The notes: generated from the letters alone by a model not told the origin. 64,000 nt of DNA from Polyangia bacterium (GCA_030430565.1 JAUIKS010000047.1:1-64000), one strand, 5' to 3'. Shown: positions 1 to 9,945, counted from the stretch's first letter. A program made the numbers and translations.

Positions 1-2
1 CG

Positions 3-908
3 CTTGCCCGGGAGATCGCGGAGGAGGAGCGCCAGTTCGAGATCGAGGCCATGCAGCAACGGCTCGAGATCATGGAGCTGGAGCGCGAGCTACATGGCGA
101 GACCCGTGATCAGCAAGTCGAGCGCCTGGAGCTTGAAGCTGAACTCACCGAAGCCCAAAGACAGCAAGCGCTTGAGCGCGGGGAGCTTGCGACTTGGGAA
201 TATGAGGAGAAGAAGGCCAACCTCGAAAAAGAGAAAAAGCTCCGCGAGAAGTCAGCCAGAGAAGCCGAGAAGCAGCAAAAAGAGGCGGCCAAGCTTGCCC
301 TTGAGCGTGAGCGCGAGTCCGCCCAAATGGCCACGGCCATCACAGGTTCGCTTGGTCAGGTGACCGTTGCGACAATCGAGGCTGCCCAGGAGAGCGAGAA
401 CGCGGCCAAGAAGGCTATCGCGGGATGGGCTCGCGGCGAGGCGATCAGAATGGCGTTGCTCGCGGCCAAGGAGGTTGCACTCGCGGTCGCGGCAGCAGCT
501 TCATACAACTATCCCGGGGCCGCTGCCCACGGTGCTGCTGCCGCTAAGGCAACGGCCGTCGCAGTCGCAATGGGCGCGGTAGCCGGAGGCGTCGGGGCAA
601 CCATCTCTGAGGAGACGGTTCCCGGTGTAGGCGAGGGAGACACCGGAGCGGGCCTTGAGTCCGGTCAGCGCCCAGCGTTCACCGGGAGTAATCCGTACGA
701 ACAGCGCGATCGTCCTGCTGAGCCTGGAGCCGTCGAGACAGAGGTCCCAATCTCACACAGCAACGCTGACCTTGGTCGCCCGATCATGGTCCAGGTCGCC
801 AACGTCAATTACTTCGGTGACTCACCGGAAGAGCGCGCCAACATCGGCCGCGAGCTTGCCCAGTTGATCGAGGAAGCCCAGCGGGCGGATGGGAATCCAA
901 TCCGATGA
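3..908 (+). CDS. Phage tail tape-measure-like protein, C-terminal part (partial at window edge)
   Basis: The reading frame is open to the left edge, so only the last 301 codons are present. The first 110 or so visible residues are a highly charged coiled coil rich in Glu, Lys, Arg and Gln. It is followed by a small-residue segment with long Ala and Gly runs (around EVALAVAAAASYNYPGAAAH and AVAVAMGAVAGGVGA), an arrangement common near the C-terminus of tail tape-measure proteins. The final 90 residues are a Pro/Gly/Glu-rich linker ending in a short globular tail. The stop overlaps the next start in ATGA. Role assignment is inference from composition and position at the head of a tail-like operon; another virion coiled-coil protein is possible. 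Confidence 0.6.
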   Translation, partial: LAREIAEEERQFEIEAMQQRLEIMELERELHGETRDQQVERLELEAELTEAQRQQALERGELATWEYEEKKANLEKEKKLREKSAREAEKQQKEAAKLALERERESAQMATAITGSLGQVTVATIEAAQESENAAKKAIAGWARGEAIRMALLAAKEVALAVAAAASYNYPGAAAHGAAAAKATAVAVAMGAVAGGVGATISEETVPGVGEGDTGAGLESGQRPAFTGSNPYEQRDRPAEPGAVETEVPISHSNADLGRPIMVQVANVNYFGDSPEERANIGRELAQLIEEAQRADGNPIR

Positions 909-1708
909 CGATCTCGACGTGGCTCATAGGGTCATATCCTGACCTCCCCCAGCAAGACTTCTCGATCACGCGAGAGGCGGACCCCGCGACCCCGGTCACG
1001 ATCGACGCGGGGAGCTACTACCTCCATGCAGCGTCAGGGTCACTCAGCTTGTTCGATCAGCTGGCGAGCGCGATGGCCACGGCTTCGATCGCGGGGGCAA
1101 ATATTCGATTCCTCGAGAACAGAAAAATCGAGATCTTCGGCTTGGATAACTTCTCGATTACTTGGCCCGGGGATGGATTGCTCCGGCAAATCCTGGGCTT
1201 CAATGGGGATCTTCCTGGTGGTTCCAGCTCATACATCGCGGACAACGTGTCCAAGTATTTCTGGAGCGGTGCGAAGCCGATGACCTGGGTTGGCAGCCCG
1301 GTCAACGTTCTCGGAACCCCCGTCTACGATCAGCAGCTCTCGATCACGCCCGATGGGACGATCTACTCGACAGGTCACTACAGCTTGAGCGTGAATGAGT
1401 TCTCTTGGCGCTTTGTCGCGCTGGAGCGCTACCAGACGAGCACCGGCGCGGGGGGAGAATTCATAGAATTCTTCGACACGATTCTTCGTCGTGGTCGTAA
1501 CTTTATCCTTTGGTGGCAGGTGAACGAAAGCGACCTGACTTCCCCGCAGGTCCTTCCTGACGCCGAGCAGCAGGGCCCGTATGTCATGACAGGGGGCAGA
1601 AAAGCGATCTCGCCGAAGTTCGTTCGGTCCACGGGATTCAAGAGAATGAACAGGCGACAGGACATTGACTTCGCTGTCGTGGGCGCGAGGGAGTATTCAA
1701 ACTCATGA
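905..1708 (+). CDS. Putative phage tail or virion protein, 267 aa
   Basis: This gene starts inside the stop of the tape-measure-like gene (ATGA) and overlaps the next start in the same way, so the three are translationally coupled. The protein has no signal peptide or membrane segment and is rich in aromatic residues and beta-type sequence (for example FILWWQVNESD and SNEYS-like turns). The C-terminus, with GFKRMNRRQDIDF, looks like a compact domain. I do not recognise a named family. Its place between tape-measure and a 1,096-aa protein is where distal-tail or baseplate components normally lie, so a structural role in tail tip assembly is likely but inferred from context only. Confidence 0.55.
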   Translation: MTISTWLIGSYPDLPQQDFSITREADPATPVTIDAGSYYLHAASGSLSLFDQLASAMATASIAGANIRFLENRKIEIFGLDNFSITWPGDGLLRQILGFNGDLPGGSSSYIADNVSKYFWSGAKPMTWVGSPVNVLGTPVYDQQLSITPDGTIYSTGHYSLSVNEFSWRFVALERYQTSTGAGGEFIEFFDTILRRGRNFILWWQVNESDLTSPQVLPDAEQQGPYVMTGGRKAISPKFVRSTGFKRMNRRQDIDFAVVGAREYSNS

Positions 1709-4700
1709 GCACCGTGACAGAACTTCGCGCGCGTCGTGATGCTCGGATTTGCTATCTCTTGGCGATCGAGGGTCTGCCATATATGTGGACAACGGACGCC
1801 GAGATCGCGGGAACAGATTGGATTGGTCAGGACGATACGTCACGCACTGTGCTCCCGGGCCTCCAGATGCCCAAAAGCGTGATGATGAAGATCGACACAG
1901 AGAATGGGATTCTCGCAAAGGGGAGCGGCGCGAAGTTCTCATTGCTCGACACCACGGGGATCCTTGCGGCGATCTTCGGACAGGACCCCACGACACTGAG
2001 CCAGGCTCAGGCGCCTCAGTTTGGACCTGATGAGGATCCCGCACCCGCGACGATCTTTGATGGTGTCAACGACATCCCCACGCCAAACAAGTGGATCGGG
2101 CAAGAAGCAATCGGGCCATCAGGCGAGCGTCGCTACTACCCACTGTTCCCGGATCAAGTTCTTCCGGGCGAAGATCACTACCTAATTCCTTCAACGTATC
2201 CTGAAGGGAGGCCCACGGGAATTGCCGAAGCACCCTTTGGCTTTGAGGGTCTCAGAGTCGCTCTCTGGCGTCTCGTGCGTGATGATGATGGACCATCCAC
2301 CGGGGCAGCAGCATGGCCGAAGTGGAGTCTCCAGCATGCAGGTGGAAGCCTTCTTTGGTGGGGAAAGATCAAGTCCGGCATCAAGAGCAACGGAGGTATC
2401 TGGTCCATCCCGTGTTCCGGCCCTGGGAGCTGGCTCAATAAACTTCTGAACGTAAACAGCACATCAGAGTGGACGCGGATCGACAGCGCGCTCCGGCTCG
2501 ATGAGGATGAGCGCTACATCTGGGTTGCGTTGCAAAAATGGAAAGTTGGCGTCCCGCTGGCGAATGCGATCGTCTGGAACGGCAAGATGATCCAGAGCGA
2601 TAACAAGGATCCCGGCTATTCGTACGACGAGTACCCCACGCTCTCAGAGCTTGCGACCACGCTCAGAAACGCCATTGACGAAACCATCACGCGCACGGGC
2701 CCAGGCGGCGACGGCTCGATCTACAACGCCCACGCGTACGACGAGGAGGAAACCGTAACTCCCCCAAATGTCGCCAAGGGCGCGGGGTCCTTCGACGCGA
2801 ACACGCGGACCTTTCAACTTCAGATTTCGAAGGCGGCCGATTATGGAACCTTCGAACTCCATTGGATGGGCGTGATGCTCGTGATCGTTCACGAGAAAGT
2901 CTTGAAGCGCATGGGTTTCGATCCCTACCTTCAAGGCCGCGACGATTTCAACTACCTGACCTCAGACAATACATTTCAGGCTCGGAAGTTGAATCCTTGG
3001 GACGCGCCGATCAACTTCAACGGGACAGACGTCACGGTCCCAACCACGGGCTACTGGCTCCTGACCCTGACGACGAAGGCGAACGACAGTATCTATTGGA
3101 ATCAGAAAGACTGTCTCCGCGACAACGGGAACGCGGTCAAAGAGTATTATCGGCTAACCGACGAAAGCGTTGTGCTCGACACAGCGGGGCAGCAGCGCAT
3201 CCTCCTGGACTCCCAGAGCGATGACCCGCTTTATCTTCAAGGGGTCCTTGGCCGTCCTGTCACCGGTCAGGCTGACTTCGACGTCGACTCGACAAGGTGG
3301 TTTGCGATCCGGGGCCCGTACGCTCGCGTTGTAGATGAGGGAGGAAACCGGACGGTCAAGAAGGAGCAATACACCACTGTTTGCAAGATGAGCTGGAACA
3401 ACATCGCGGGTCAGCCTTCGATCGAGGGCGGCGAAATCAATCGAACAATGTGGTTGGAGTATTTTGATCGCCCACGAAAGTGGGGATTCGACCACGATCC
3501 GATCGAGGATGGAACGTGGGCCGCGCTTGCTCCTGATATCGATGATGCCCCCGGCGCCGATGATCAAAATGTGTTCAGGGTGACCCCGCTCGCCACCTGG
3601 GTTTACGGAGGAACCAACGACCCCAAGGAACAAATGGGGGCCGTCCTGAGCCGCCTGCTGCTCTCGACGGGCACCGCGAGCTGGCCAGAAGCCGCGACCG
3701 AAGAACAGCCAGGAGCAGGGCCCACAGGCGGCGTCAATGAACCTGTGGACGCGGGTGTCTACGGGGATCTCGAGATCGCTGACCTTGGTCTCGCAATCCC
3801 ATATCAAATGGTGGACGTCGATAGCTTCAAGTTCGCGGATGTTGGGACCGATGAGGCCCTGAGACGTGTGAGGGTCGCTCGTCACGGGCCGGTCCAGGCG
3901 CGCGAGGTCATCGGTGAACTCATCGGGGCCGCGGGCTGGAGTCTCGGGCTCAGGGGCAAGAAGTATGGGCTGTTTCGCCTATTCGATCCGCTCGATCCCC
4001 AAGACATCGAAGCCGTGATTGATGAGTCGGCCTACCATCACAGCAGTGCCCAGATCGGCAAGGGCTTTGTGTCGATGAACACGGCGCCCGTGTATCCGAT
4101 CAACCGCGTCGAGATCAGATACTTCTCGGATCCGCTCGGCGGGGATCCGCAATATGAAGCCGAGTTTGGATCTCGGGATCTGACCGCGAGAATCAGGACC
4201 GGCGAGAACAAGCCGCGTGAGGTCCTAGCTCCCTTCCTGGAGCACGATCCAACCAAGGAGCAGCAGCCGTGGCTCGGCTTTGCGAAGCTTCTCTGGGCGA
4301 ATCAGGCGGCCCGCTGGTATGCGTTGCCAAATCGGCTCCTGTCAGGTGTGAAGGTCCCCCGGCAAGTGGGTCAAGACCTGATGCCCGGCAGCGTCGTCAG
4401 GGTGACGAATCCTTGGCCCGCGAATCCTGATGGAGGGTACGGCTGGATCGATCACATCGGCCGCGTCATCCGAGTGACCCATGGGACCTCCGTCGATCCG
4501 ATCGACACCACGGTCACGCTCGACATCATCGTTGGTTCGAAATCCTTGAGGGAGATGAAGTTCTTCGCGCCGATCGCCCGCGTGATCGACGACGTTGCGA
4601 ACGCGGAGGACCGATACAACCCCGGCTCGCACGTGTTCAAGTGCTACAAGGATGCTTTTCAGACAGGTAGCACGCTCTCTGATGTCCTCGCGTTTCAGGA

Positions 4701-4995
4701 GCCCGCATTCTCCGAAGCTGGGGGCGACGCGCTCATCTGGGGTTACCAGTTTGATGGGCTCACGTGGTCACAGAACTTCTCCGGCAACGTCCAGAGCGTG
4801 GATGGTTCATCCGACACGATCACATTGACCGGCGCGATCACGGGAACCTTCTATGACAGGATGTACACGATTCTAGTTATGGCGCCCTACGAGGAAGCTG
4901 GCCAAGCCGCGTGGGTCCAAGAGCTATTCAGCGTTGTGACTCGATACGATGGGACCTTTGGCGGCGCCGGTGAAGGCTGGAAACTGGAGAGCTAG
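1705..4995 (+). CDS. Large putative tail hub or baseplate protein, 1,096 aa
   Basis: The largest gene of the tail-like module starts in the ATGA overlap with the previous gene. It is soluble, without a signal peptide, Trp- and Tyr-rich, and beta-rich in appearance. Around residues 715-900 it has a region with GELIGAAGWSLGLRGKKYG, DPQDIEAVID and INRVEIRYF, reminiscent of hub or tail-tip proteins that hold a series of small beta domains. The end includes AWVQELFSVVTRYDGTFGG. Length and position suggest a tail hub, tip or host-contact protein. No enzymatic motif was recognised. Confidence that it is a real gene is high; the role rests on position. Confidence 0.6.
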   Translation: MSTVTELRARRDARICYLLAIEGLPYMWTTDAEIAGTDWIGQDDTSRTVLPGLQMPKSVMMKIDTENGILAKGSGAKFSLLDTTGILAAIFGQDPTTLSQAQAPQFGPDEDPAPATIFDGVNDIPTPNKWIGQEAIGPSGERRYYPLFPDQVLPGEDHYLIPSTYPEGRPTGIAEAPFGFEGLRVALWRLVRDDDGPSTGAAAWPKWSLQHAGGSLLWWGKIKSGIKSNGGIWSIPCSGPGSWLNKLLNVNSTSEWTRIDSALRLDEDERYIWVALQKWKVGVPLANAIVWNGKMIQSDNKDPGYSYDEYPTLSELATTLRNAIDETITRTGPGGDGSIYNAHAYDEEETVTPPNVAKGAGSFDANTRTFQLQISKAADYGTFELHWMGVMLVIVHEKVLKRMGFDPYLQGRDDFNYLTSDNTFQARKLNPWDAPINFNGTDVTVPTTGYWLLTLTTKANDSIYWNQKDCLRDNGNAVKEYYRLTDESVVLDTAGQQRILLDSQSDDPLYLQGVLGRPVTGQADFDVDSTRWFAIRGPYARVVDEGGNRTVKKEQYTTVCKMSWNNIAGQPSIEGGEINRTMWLEYFDRPRKWGFDHDPIEDGTWAALAPDIDDAPGADDQNVFRVTPLATWVYGGTNDPKEQMGAVLSRLLLSTGTASWPEAATEEQPGAGPTGGVNEPVDAGVYGDLEIADLGLAIPYQMVDVDSFKFADVGTDEALRRVRVARHGPVQAREVIGELIGAAGWSLGLRGKKYGLFRLFDPLDPQDIEAVIDESAYHHSSAQIGKGFVSMNTAPVYPINRVEIRYFSDPLGGDPQYEAEFGSRDLTARIRTGENKPREVLAPFLEHDPTKEQQPWLGFAKLLWANQAARWYALPNRLLSGVKVPRQVGQDLMPGSVVRVTNPWPANPDGGYGWIDHIGRVIRVTHGTSVDPIDTTVTLDIIVGSKSLREMKFFAPIARVIDDVANAEDRYNPGSHVFKCYKDAFQTGSTLSDVLAFQEPAFSEAGGDALIWGYQFDGLTWSQNFSGNVQSVDGSSDTITLTGAITGTFYDRMYTILVMAPYEEAGQAAWVQELFSVVTRYDGTFGGAGEGWKLES

Positions 4996-4998
4996 AAA

Positions 4999-6237
4999 AT
5001 GCCCTCGCTGAATTCACTTTCGAAGCCCGACACGCGGCTCCTGACGCTCACGAACACCACAGACCTGAGCCAATACAGGACGGATCTGACCGATCAGGGT
5101 GGATGGTGGGATGAGGCCCCCTCAGCACGAACGGCGCTTGGTTATCCGAGGACGGTCGAGTGCGGTTTTCGTTGGACCGCGGCTGAAACAGGAACGCTTC
5201 TCCACAAGGCCGGTCAGTACAAGATCGAGGTCACCGCTGGGGGGAATATCGTCTTCTCTGAAAACGGGGTGACGATCTGGACATACAGTACGCTCGTCTT
5301 CGGCACGTGGTTTGTTCAGTGGAGCTTGTCTGAAGACAACGGTCAGGCTGTTAGTGAGTTCGTAGTGTGGGATTCGCCTGGGGGAACTTGGACCCTCGAG
5401 CGCGTCGTTCACACCCTGCCGGGGACCTCGCCCGGAACTGGTCTCGCGGTCATGGCCGATGTAGGCGGGGCGAATCAATGGAACGGCCTTGTAATCGACC
5501 ACGTGAGGGTCTCCAGGCGCGCTCACAGCCGTAACGAGTTCAGGGAAGATTGGGTGGCCGCCTCTCCTGACATCACAGAGACGTTTGGAGAGAGCAAGCT
5601 CCAGGGCCTCCCGATCGAGACCATCGGCGATCAGGGACATTTTGCCGGGCCGGCCTACGTCAGCGGGGGTCACTCCACGATCACGCATCGTCGCCGCCTC
5701 TGGAGTCCGGTCTTGAACGAGTCCATGCGCGATCTTGGTTGGGCATGGGTTCAAGATAAGGACCTCACCTGGACATCGACGGCCAAGGGCCCGGCCGGTT
5801 ACTACTGGCACGTAGGACATGTTTGGTACCGGCCGCTCCCTCCAGGTGTTTCTTGGCTGCATGTCAGGGCGTTTATCCATCACACGGTCCAGGGAGGCGG
5901 CCCGATCAAGAAGGTTCACTGGCGAATGTACTCGTGTAACCGCGTGGGCAACGCCGCGATCGTGAACAATCAGCAGCCGCCTGAGCCCGTGGTTTGTTAC
6001 TACACCGGGCTTCAGACAACCGAGACCGACCACGACAAGCTTTCCCTGGACGGCGAATGGTTGGACTTCGGGCGCTTGAAGGTCGCGGAGAATGCTTGGG
6101 GCGGATCGTTCTTCATGATCGGCGCTGACTTCTCCGATGCCGATGATGATCAGGAGGGCTATGTCCTGAACGTCACCGGGGAACCCCTGCCGCCCGCCAA
6201 GGAGGGTCTGGATTATATCGACGAGGAGGCCGGCTGA
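4999..6237 (+). CDS. Putative virion protein, 412 aa
   Basis: The gene begins three bases after the upstream stop and its own stop overlaps the next start (TGATG), so it is part of the tail-like operon. The first 170 residues contain beta-sandwich-like sequence (NIVFSENGVTIWTYST, GNQWNGLVIDHVRVS-type strands) resembling laminin-G-type carbohydrate-binding folds seen in tail-associated proteins. The remainder has many Trp and His residues and ends in an acidic tail with DEEAG. There is no signal peptide. A role in the tail tip or host surface binding is plausible, but I recognise no specific family. Confidence 0.5.
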   Translation: MPSLNSLSKPDTRLLTLTNTTDLSQYRTDLTDQGGWWDEAPSARTALGYPRTVECGFRWTAAETGTLLHKAGQYKIEVTAGGNIVFSENGVTIWTYSTLVFGTWFVQWSLSEDNGQAVSEFVVWDSPGGTWTLERVVHTLPGTSPGTGLAVMADVGGANQWNGLVIDHVRVSRRAHSRNEFREDWVAASPDITETFGESKLQGLPIETIGDQGHFAGPAYVSGGHSTITHRRRLWSPVLNESMRDLGWAWVQDKDLTWTSTAKGPAGYYWHVGHVWYRPLPPGVSWLHVRAFIHHTVQGGGPIKKVHWRMYSCNRVGNAAIVNNQQPPEPVVCYYTGLQTTETDHDKLSLDGEWLDFGRLKVAENAWGGSFFMIGADFSDADDDQEGYVLNVTGEPLPPAKEGLDYIDEEAG

Positions 6238-7535
6238 TGGCAACGCGATACAGGACCCTTTGGACGCTCAAGACACCTTCGATCCCGCTTCATGACCAAG
6301 CTCGCGGGGGTCGCAAGGCCAAGGAGTATCCGGTCAGGAACATTTCGAACGCCGAAGACACCCTGATGGGCCACGGGAGAAGAATCCTGATGCGCGAGGG
6401 TCTTCGCGGGGCCGGTCAATTCTCGATGCCTGATGGTGTCGACGTCGGGATCGGGGCTTATCCCACCAAGACCACGGCGCGGGAGATCAACCGTGTGACG
6501 GCCAAGCTGTCGCCTGGACACTTCCTCGCCTGGACGGTCCTTGCGTGTCCTACGGGGCCCACAGAGAGCGGAGCGGTCGACACCGGGAAGTATGGAAGCG
6601 TGAAGCTCTCGATCACCTGGACCTCGCCATACGACACAGAGAGCACAGAGCATGAACTGACCTTCCTCCCGAGCCAAAAATCGGATGGAGGTCTCGCCAG
6701 CTTGCCCCAAACCAACTTCAACTTGATCCATCGACGTTTCGACTCGTTCATTCTTCCTGAGCCAAACGCGAGCACGAACCTGACCCTCCTCAAGAAGTGG
6801 AGTCAGGACGTCGAAGTCGAGATGATCCTTGAGTACATCGGTGGCGTCAGGATCGTGGACCTGTGTGTCTTTGAGCGGCCGATTCGCTTTGCTGGCGACA
6901 CCACGGCCGATGACTTCCCGGTCCCCTGTCACACGAGCGGGGGGGATCCCAAGGCCCTCCTCGAGAATCCTTACCCCGTCGACATGGCCAACACGGCAGG
7001 TGTTGATCCAACCCAGGGATCCGTCCAAATCCTCGAGACCGCGAAGCTGATGGCGCAGTACGGCCCCGCGTTCTTCAACCTGGGGAGCTACCAGGAGGGA
7101 ACGACCACGGTATTTGAGACTCAACCGGCGCCGTTCAGCACAACTTCGACGTCGTGGGTTGAGATTCGAACCGGGAGTTCCCTCGATGATGTTGATGACG
7201 AAAATCGACCGGGCGTGAGCGGCAGCTCGGGCTCAACCTCGCTCTTGATTCGGCTTGCTGGCTTGGTCGAGATGCGCGCCAAGAGCGGCGTGACCCCCGT
7301 CAAGGTCAGGGTCTACGCCAAGGGCGAGGGAAGTTTGAGAATACGGTCCAGGGATTACACGATGTGTGAGGTCCCCTTCGATACGGTCAGCTACGCTTGG
7401 TTCGAATCGATAGGGACACTTCGTTGCGGCATCGTGGGCGATGATCCCAGCACATGGGAAACGGTCGTGAAGGCCGTATCGGGAACAATCGATATTCTCT
7501 ACATAAGCGTAGAGTATTGTGAGGAGCTAACATGA
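6237..7535 (+). CDS. Putative virion protein, 432 aa
   Basis: The start codon shares a base with the stop of the preceding gene and the stop overlaps the next gene in ATGA. The protein opens with a basic segment (MATRYRTLWTLKTPSIPLHD) and continues with mixed alpha/beta sequence without membrane helices or enzyme motifs. Its middle contains FERPIRFAGDTTADDFPVPC, and the C-terminal third has beta-rich repeats around GSSGSTSLLIRLAGLVEMRA. Together with the three genes before it, it forms a co-directional, coupled set typical of tail structural modules. The exact virion role is unknown. Confidence 0.5.
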   Translation: MATRYRTLWTLKTPSIPLHDQARGGRKAKEYPVRNISNAEDTLMGHGRRILMREGLRGAGQFSMPDGVDVGIGAYPTKTTAREINRVTAKLSPGHFLAWTVLACPTGPTESGAVDTGKYGSVKLSITWTSPYDTESTEHELTFLPSQKSDGGLASLPQTNFNLIHRRFDSFILPEPNASTNLTLLKKWSQDVEVEMILEYIGGVRIVDLCVFERPIRFAGDTTADDFPVPCHTSGGDPKALLENPYPVDMANTAGVDPTQGSVQILETAKLMAQYGPAFFNLGSYQEGTTTVFETQPAPFSTTSTSWVEIRTGSSLDDVDDENRPGVSGSSGSTSLLIRLAGLVEMRAKSGVTPVKVRVYAKGEGSLRIRSRDYTMCEVPFDTVSYAWFESIGTLRCGIVGDDPSTWETVVKAVSGTIDILYISVEYCEELT

Positions 7536-7885
7536 GAATCAATTACACACTTTTCATTCTTCCCGTTCTGACCTTCTTCGCGTGTGATCCCGCTGTGCCC
7601 GTATCCCGGGGCCAAGCCGATCTTGCTGTTCAGGCTGGATCTTCGGATTCCGGGGAGCTTCGCATGGAGTGCCCTGAGCCAGAGAAGTGCATCACAAAAG
7701 CTTGTTTTGACCCGCGCTCACAGGACAAGATCGACTGTGCTGAGTGCGGGGATGATGGCTGCTACGTGGACGGCAACTTCGATGCTCTCTGTCTTTGCGA
7801 AAGCGTGACCCCTGATGAGGGGATGATCCCGTGCATGCTGTGCTCAAAAAATTTGGGCCTCTATCTGTGCCAGCCGCCCGGTTGA
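7532..7885 (+). CDS. Small Cys-rich lipoprotein at the end of the tail operon, 117 aa
   Basis: The start overlaps the previous stop in ATGA. The N-terminus MRINYTLFILPVLTFFAC is a short lipoprotein signal with the lipobox FFAC, followed by Asp at the +2 position. The mature part holds 13 Cys residues, with MECPEPEKC, CAECGDDGC and CMLCSKN spacings that suggest a disulfide-stabilised exported domain. Phage lipoproteins of this kind can act in superinfection exclusion or lysis, but there is no sequence proof of either here. The last 42 bases overlap the end of the convergent gene. Function unknown. Confidence 0.55.
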   Translation: MRINYTLFILPVLTFFACDPAVPVSRGQADLAVQAGSSDSGELRMECPEPEKCITKACFDPRSQDKIDCAECGDDGCYVDGNFDALCLCESVTPDEGMIPCMLCSKNLGLYLCQPPG

Positions 7886-8431
7886 GCGGACGTATTCGCG
7901 AGGGATCGGGTCGTAATTGGCCTGACGCGGCAACCGCGTCAGCATTCGAGCGTCGTAAGCCAGCATGCTGTAGTCCCAGTGCGATGTATCCATCAAGTGA
8001 AGCACCTGATGGTCGCCCGCAAGCATCTGACGAAGAAGCATCTCGCACCTTTCCTCCTCCTCGTTCAGTAGTGCTTCGGGCTCGATCTCGGAAGCGCAGA
8101 ACTCGATCGCTCGGATATGCGCGGGGAACACGATACCAACCTTCCCGAACTCTCGAAAAAGCCGAACAGAGTCTCTTGTCTCAACCTGCAAGCACACGTC
8201 CACGCGAGAATGCAGCACACTCTCTAAGTACGCCATAGCTTTCAAAATCACTCCCCGATACGTCGCTGCATCAAACACTCTCAAGATATCCCGCGTGGGC
8301 CCGAACACTTCATCGGATACAAGGGCAGCGGAAAACTGTCCAAACGTACCACTGAAATATGCGTGCATTGACATCTTTGCTGGCTCATTGGTCAGGCTGT
8401 TTGTTGTGATTAGACGTTGGCGGAGGATCAT
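7844..8431 (-). CDS. Unknown 195-aa protein, prophage cargo
   Basis: An AGGA Shine-Dalgarno-like sequence lies 7 bases before the ATG, and the composition matches the other lower-GC genes. The protein has no membrane segment and no signal. The mid-part contains VLKAMAYLESVLHSRVDV-like helices and an acidic patch EIEPEALLNEEEERCEM. It ends in a hydrophilic tail (RSTGRLAQIEAQIF). I recognise no family. It overlaps the convergent Cys-rich lipoprotein gene by 42 bases at the 3' ends. It lies between the tail genes and the two-helix coiled-coil gene, a common place for accessory (moron) genes. Function unknown. Confidence 0.5.
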   Translation of the reverse strand: MILRQRLITTNSLTNEPAKMSMHAYFSGTFGQFSAALVSDEVFGPTRDILRVFDAATYRGVILKAMAYLESVLHSRVDVCLQVETRDSVRLFREFGKVGIVFPAHIRAIEFCASEIEPEALLNEEEERCEMLLRQMLAGDHQVLHLMDTSHWDYSMLAYDARMLTRLPRQANYDPIPREYVRSTGRLAQIEAQIF

Positions 8432-8623
8432 GGAGTTATCCTAGCGGGCGCCAAACTAGAACGCCACGATGGGCCACCTGGTAAATTGCCAAATGATTTC
8501 ACATGCTTACAGGACATCCTGCGTGAGCCACAGGCTATCCCCTGTTGATAACTATCGGTTTGGCCGGGATCTCATCCAAGCGCCCACGGCGCCGCGCGCG
8601 CCGCTAAAGCTGGCTCGCATAAC

Positions 8624-9808
8624 TCACCCGGCTTGAACCTTCGCTGCCAACTTCGCGTTATCGGTGAACAACTTCAACAAGTCTCCAGCTGGCACTGGAG
8701 ACACCGCGGGATTGTTTCCGGAGATCCCCGTATCGACCGGGGCGAATGCGGCTGACATCGCCTGTAGCAGCACGGTACGCTTTGTTTCCGCGTCGCTTTT
8801 GGTCACTTTATCATCGTAAAATTTATCGAACGTACTCAGGGCAGTGGCGCGGTAACGGTTTGCAATTCGATTATGAGCCTCAGCTCGAAACATTTTCACG
8901 AAGACGACCAAAAGCGTTGATGCAATCGAGAGAATGGTAACCTTCTTGAATATTAGAATTGCCACCTCAGCGTTGCTAGCAATCGCCTCCGCCTCCGCCC
9001 CCTCTCCGGTGGAGAGGATGTATGCGATCATAAATACACCGATCCCGATCGAGAGCAACAACCATATAACCATTGCATAAAGGTGACTATCCGCTGCATC
9101 CGAGTAAGACTTCGCACACTTGGCGACCTTTAGTTTATGATTGGCTTGTCTAACTCCTTCTAAGAGATCCTTAAGCTTCGCATCGGCTCGGGTTACCTCC
9201 CCTTTTTGAAGCTCGATCTCAGATTTGATTCTGCCCAAGAAGTCAGCTTGTTCTCGCTTCCATATATCGAAGTCCTTGAATTCGGATTTCGCCTCTTCAA
9301 GAATTCGACTTTGGTCCTCCTTGACATCTCGCACGTAGATCCGGCACTCGTAATTTCTCGATGAGTAGAGACGGATGCACACATTTCGAAACTGACGAGT
9401 ATGCTCGTCAATCGTCTGCGCCTGGCTAGCCAAATCAACCTTTCGGCCCGATGCGGCGTGTTCCAGTAGGCCCTTGAGACTGGCGAGAAGCTTTTCGAGA
9501 AGCTGTGTCGTGCCATCAAAAAGATTGCGCTCGATATGATTTTGCGGCGTATCGATCCACTGACAATCTTCAATCAGCACATCCCAAAGCTTGCATTTTT
9601 TGAGCGCTGCCTTTTTTTGCAAAATTCGAGCGTCAGGATCAATCGCTGCCGCGACGTCGTTATTTACCTGAAAAATCTCGAAATGGATCTTGAGAATTTC
9701 CTGGCATACTTGAGTCACTCTCGGGATCTCAGAGCCGACAGTCCCGTTGGCTAACGCGACTTCGCCGCGCGCGGTTGGCAATGATAGGCTGCGTTTTGGC
9801 TCCGTCAC
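8624..9808 (-). CDS. Coiled-coil protein with a two-helix membrane domain (candidate 2TM effector), 394 aa
   Basis: The first 220 residues are soluble, mostly helical, with a coiled-coil stretch (residues about 160-225). Two membrane helices follow (AMVIWLLLSIGIGVFMIAYI around 245, and ILSIASTLLVVFVKMF around 290). After the second comes a conserved-looking cytoplasmic segment, AEAHNRIANRYRATALSTF, and a C-terminal part with TKRTVLLQAMSAAFAP. This 2TM hairpin plus basic helix layout is that of small membrane effectors found with nucleotide-signalling and phage-defence genes (SLATT-like), but I cannot assign the family. A GTG start is used and no strong ribosome site is visible, so the exact start is uncertain. 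Defence function is inference. Confidence 0.55.
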   Translation of the reverse strand: MTEPKRSLSLPTARGEVALANGTVGSEIPRVTQVCQEILKIHFEIFQVNNDVAAAIDPDARILQKKAALKKCKLWDVLIEDCQWIDTPQNHIERNLFDGTTQLLEKLLASLKGLLEHAASGRKVDLASQAQTIDEHTRQFRNVCIRLYSSRNYECRIYVRDVKEDQSRILEEAKSEFKDFDIWKREQADFLGRIKSEIELQKGEVTRADAKLKDLLEGVRQANHKLKVAKCAKSYSDAADSHLYAMVIWLLLSIGIGVFMIAYILSTGEGAEAEAIASNAEVAILIFKKVTILSIASTLLVVFVKMFRAEAHNRIANRYRATALSTFDKFYDDKVTKSDAETKRTVLLQAMSAAFAPVDTGISGNNPAVSPVPAGDLLKLFTDNAKLAAKVQAG

Positions 9809-9945
9809 AGCCGAGCAAAATCAAGCAATCGAGCGCGTAGTTCAAGCCTTTGAACGCCGTTTGTGTACATCTTCGGTCCTCGAGCATGAGAAGATCTCCC
9901 TCCCCACGGGAACAGGGTACCGCTGCCGGCATAGGGGAGGGATCC

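Noticed and set aside
8531..8560. DnaA-box-like TGTTGATAA in the prophage
   Set aside because: One near match only, no cluster, so not evidence of an origin.
9729..9932. 67-codon minus-strand frame near the 2TM gene start
   Set aside because: Overlaps the N-terminus of the 2TM gene and has no family features or ribosome site.
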